The position numbers were made by a program, and so were the translations under genes. Positions 13,363 to 13,411 of a stretch of DNA of 13,411 nucleotides are shown in pieces. The first letter of the stretch is position 1. Every line of letters starts with the position of its first letter. The notes under the pieces were generated by a model. It did not search any database. It had not been told where the DNA came from and worked only from the letters and a program-made list of their open reading frames with translations. This DNA comes from Pseudomonadota bacterium (GTDB taxonomy: Bacteria; Pseudomonadota; Alphaproteobacteria; Rhizobiales; Rhizobiaceae), in contig JAEWFU010000022.1 of assembly GCA_023388675.1 (NCBI GenBank), positions 1-13,411 on the forward strand, read 5' to 3'.

Positions 13363-13411
13363 GTTGCCCCCCTCTGTCCTGCCGGACATCTCCCCCACAA
13401 GGGGGGAGATC
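13363..13411. repeat. GC-rich palindromic intergenic repeat (rhizobial type), partial
   Basis: ATCTCCCCC (13388-13396) and GGGGGAGAT (13402-13410) form a perfect 9-bp stem around ACAAG, preceded by CCCCCCTCTGTCCTGCCGG. This is the look of a palindromic element scattered through intergenic regions of Mesorhizobium and relatives, as I recall it. It lies upstream of the ASKHA gene and is cut by the window edge. Confidence 0.55.

Overview
The window looks like the chromosome of an alphaproteobacterium of the order Hyphomicrobiales (Rhizobiales), probably near Mesorhizobium and other Phyllobacteriaceae. The evidence is the high GC content, a circularly permuted two-piece tmRNA gene with the tag ANDNYAEARLAA (the tag I recall for Sinorhizobium-type rhizobia), the gene order thyA - DUF4424 - folA - hflK - hflC - DUF2065 - degP, a DUF1127 small protein, and a GC-rich palindromic intergenic repeat at the right edge. 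This placement comes from recall and inspection; no search was run.

Layout. 1-236: tail of a major-facilitator transporter. About 256-585 (-): ssrA tmRNA, which explains an apparently empty region in which all open frames are spurious. 772-3187 (+): thyA, a secreted DUF4424 protein and folA, i.e. the thymidylate/folate cycle with a periplasmic protein of unknown role in the middle. 3234-7233 (+): a good promoter followed by hflK, hflC, a DUF2065 membrane protein and a DegP/Do protease, an envelope quality-control block. A bidirectional hairpin then separates it from a GlxA/GbdR-like regulator on the minus strand (7257-8255).

8256-9411 is the least conventional part. It holds a 46-aa protein, an AT-richer stretch, and a two-gene small-protein operon on the minus strand: a 65-aa DUF1127 protein and a translationally coupled 58-aa protein I do not recognise. 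A LrhA/HexA-like LysR regulator (9412-10308, +) diverges from that operon. The two candidate promoters face each other and overlap almost completely, with an inverted repeat beside them that could serve as operator.

10319-13330 (-): an HSL-type alpha/beta hydrolase downstream of a large protein with an N-terminal [2Fe-2S] domain and an ASKHA ATPase region, the type that reductively reactivates corrinoid methyl-transfer proteins. Its methyltransferase partners are not in the window and would be expected beyond the right edge. A GlxA/GbdR-like regulator and this activator would suit methylated-amine or betaine demethylation, but that link is inference.

The most useful observations are the tmRNA, the overlapping divergent promoters with the small-protein operon, and the helically phased TGTCA repeats upstream of the GlxA-type regulator. 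I see no CRISPR array, phage, insertion sequence or clearly new defence system.
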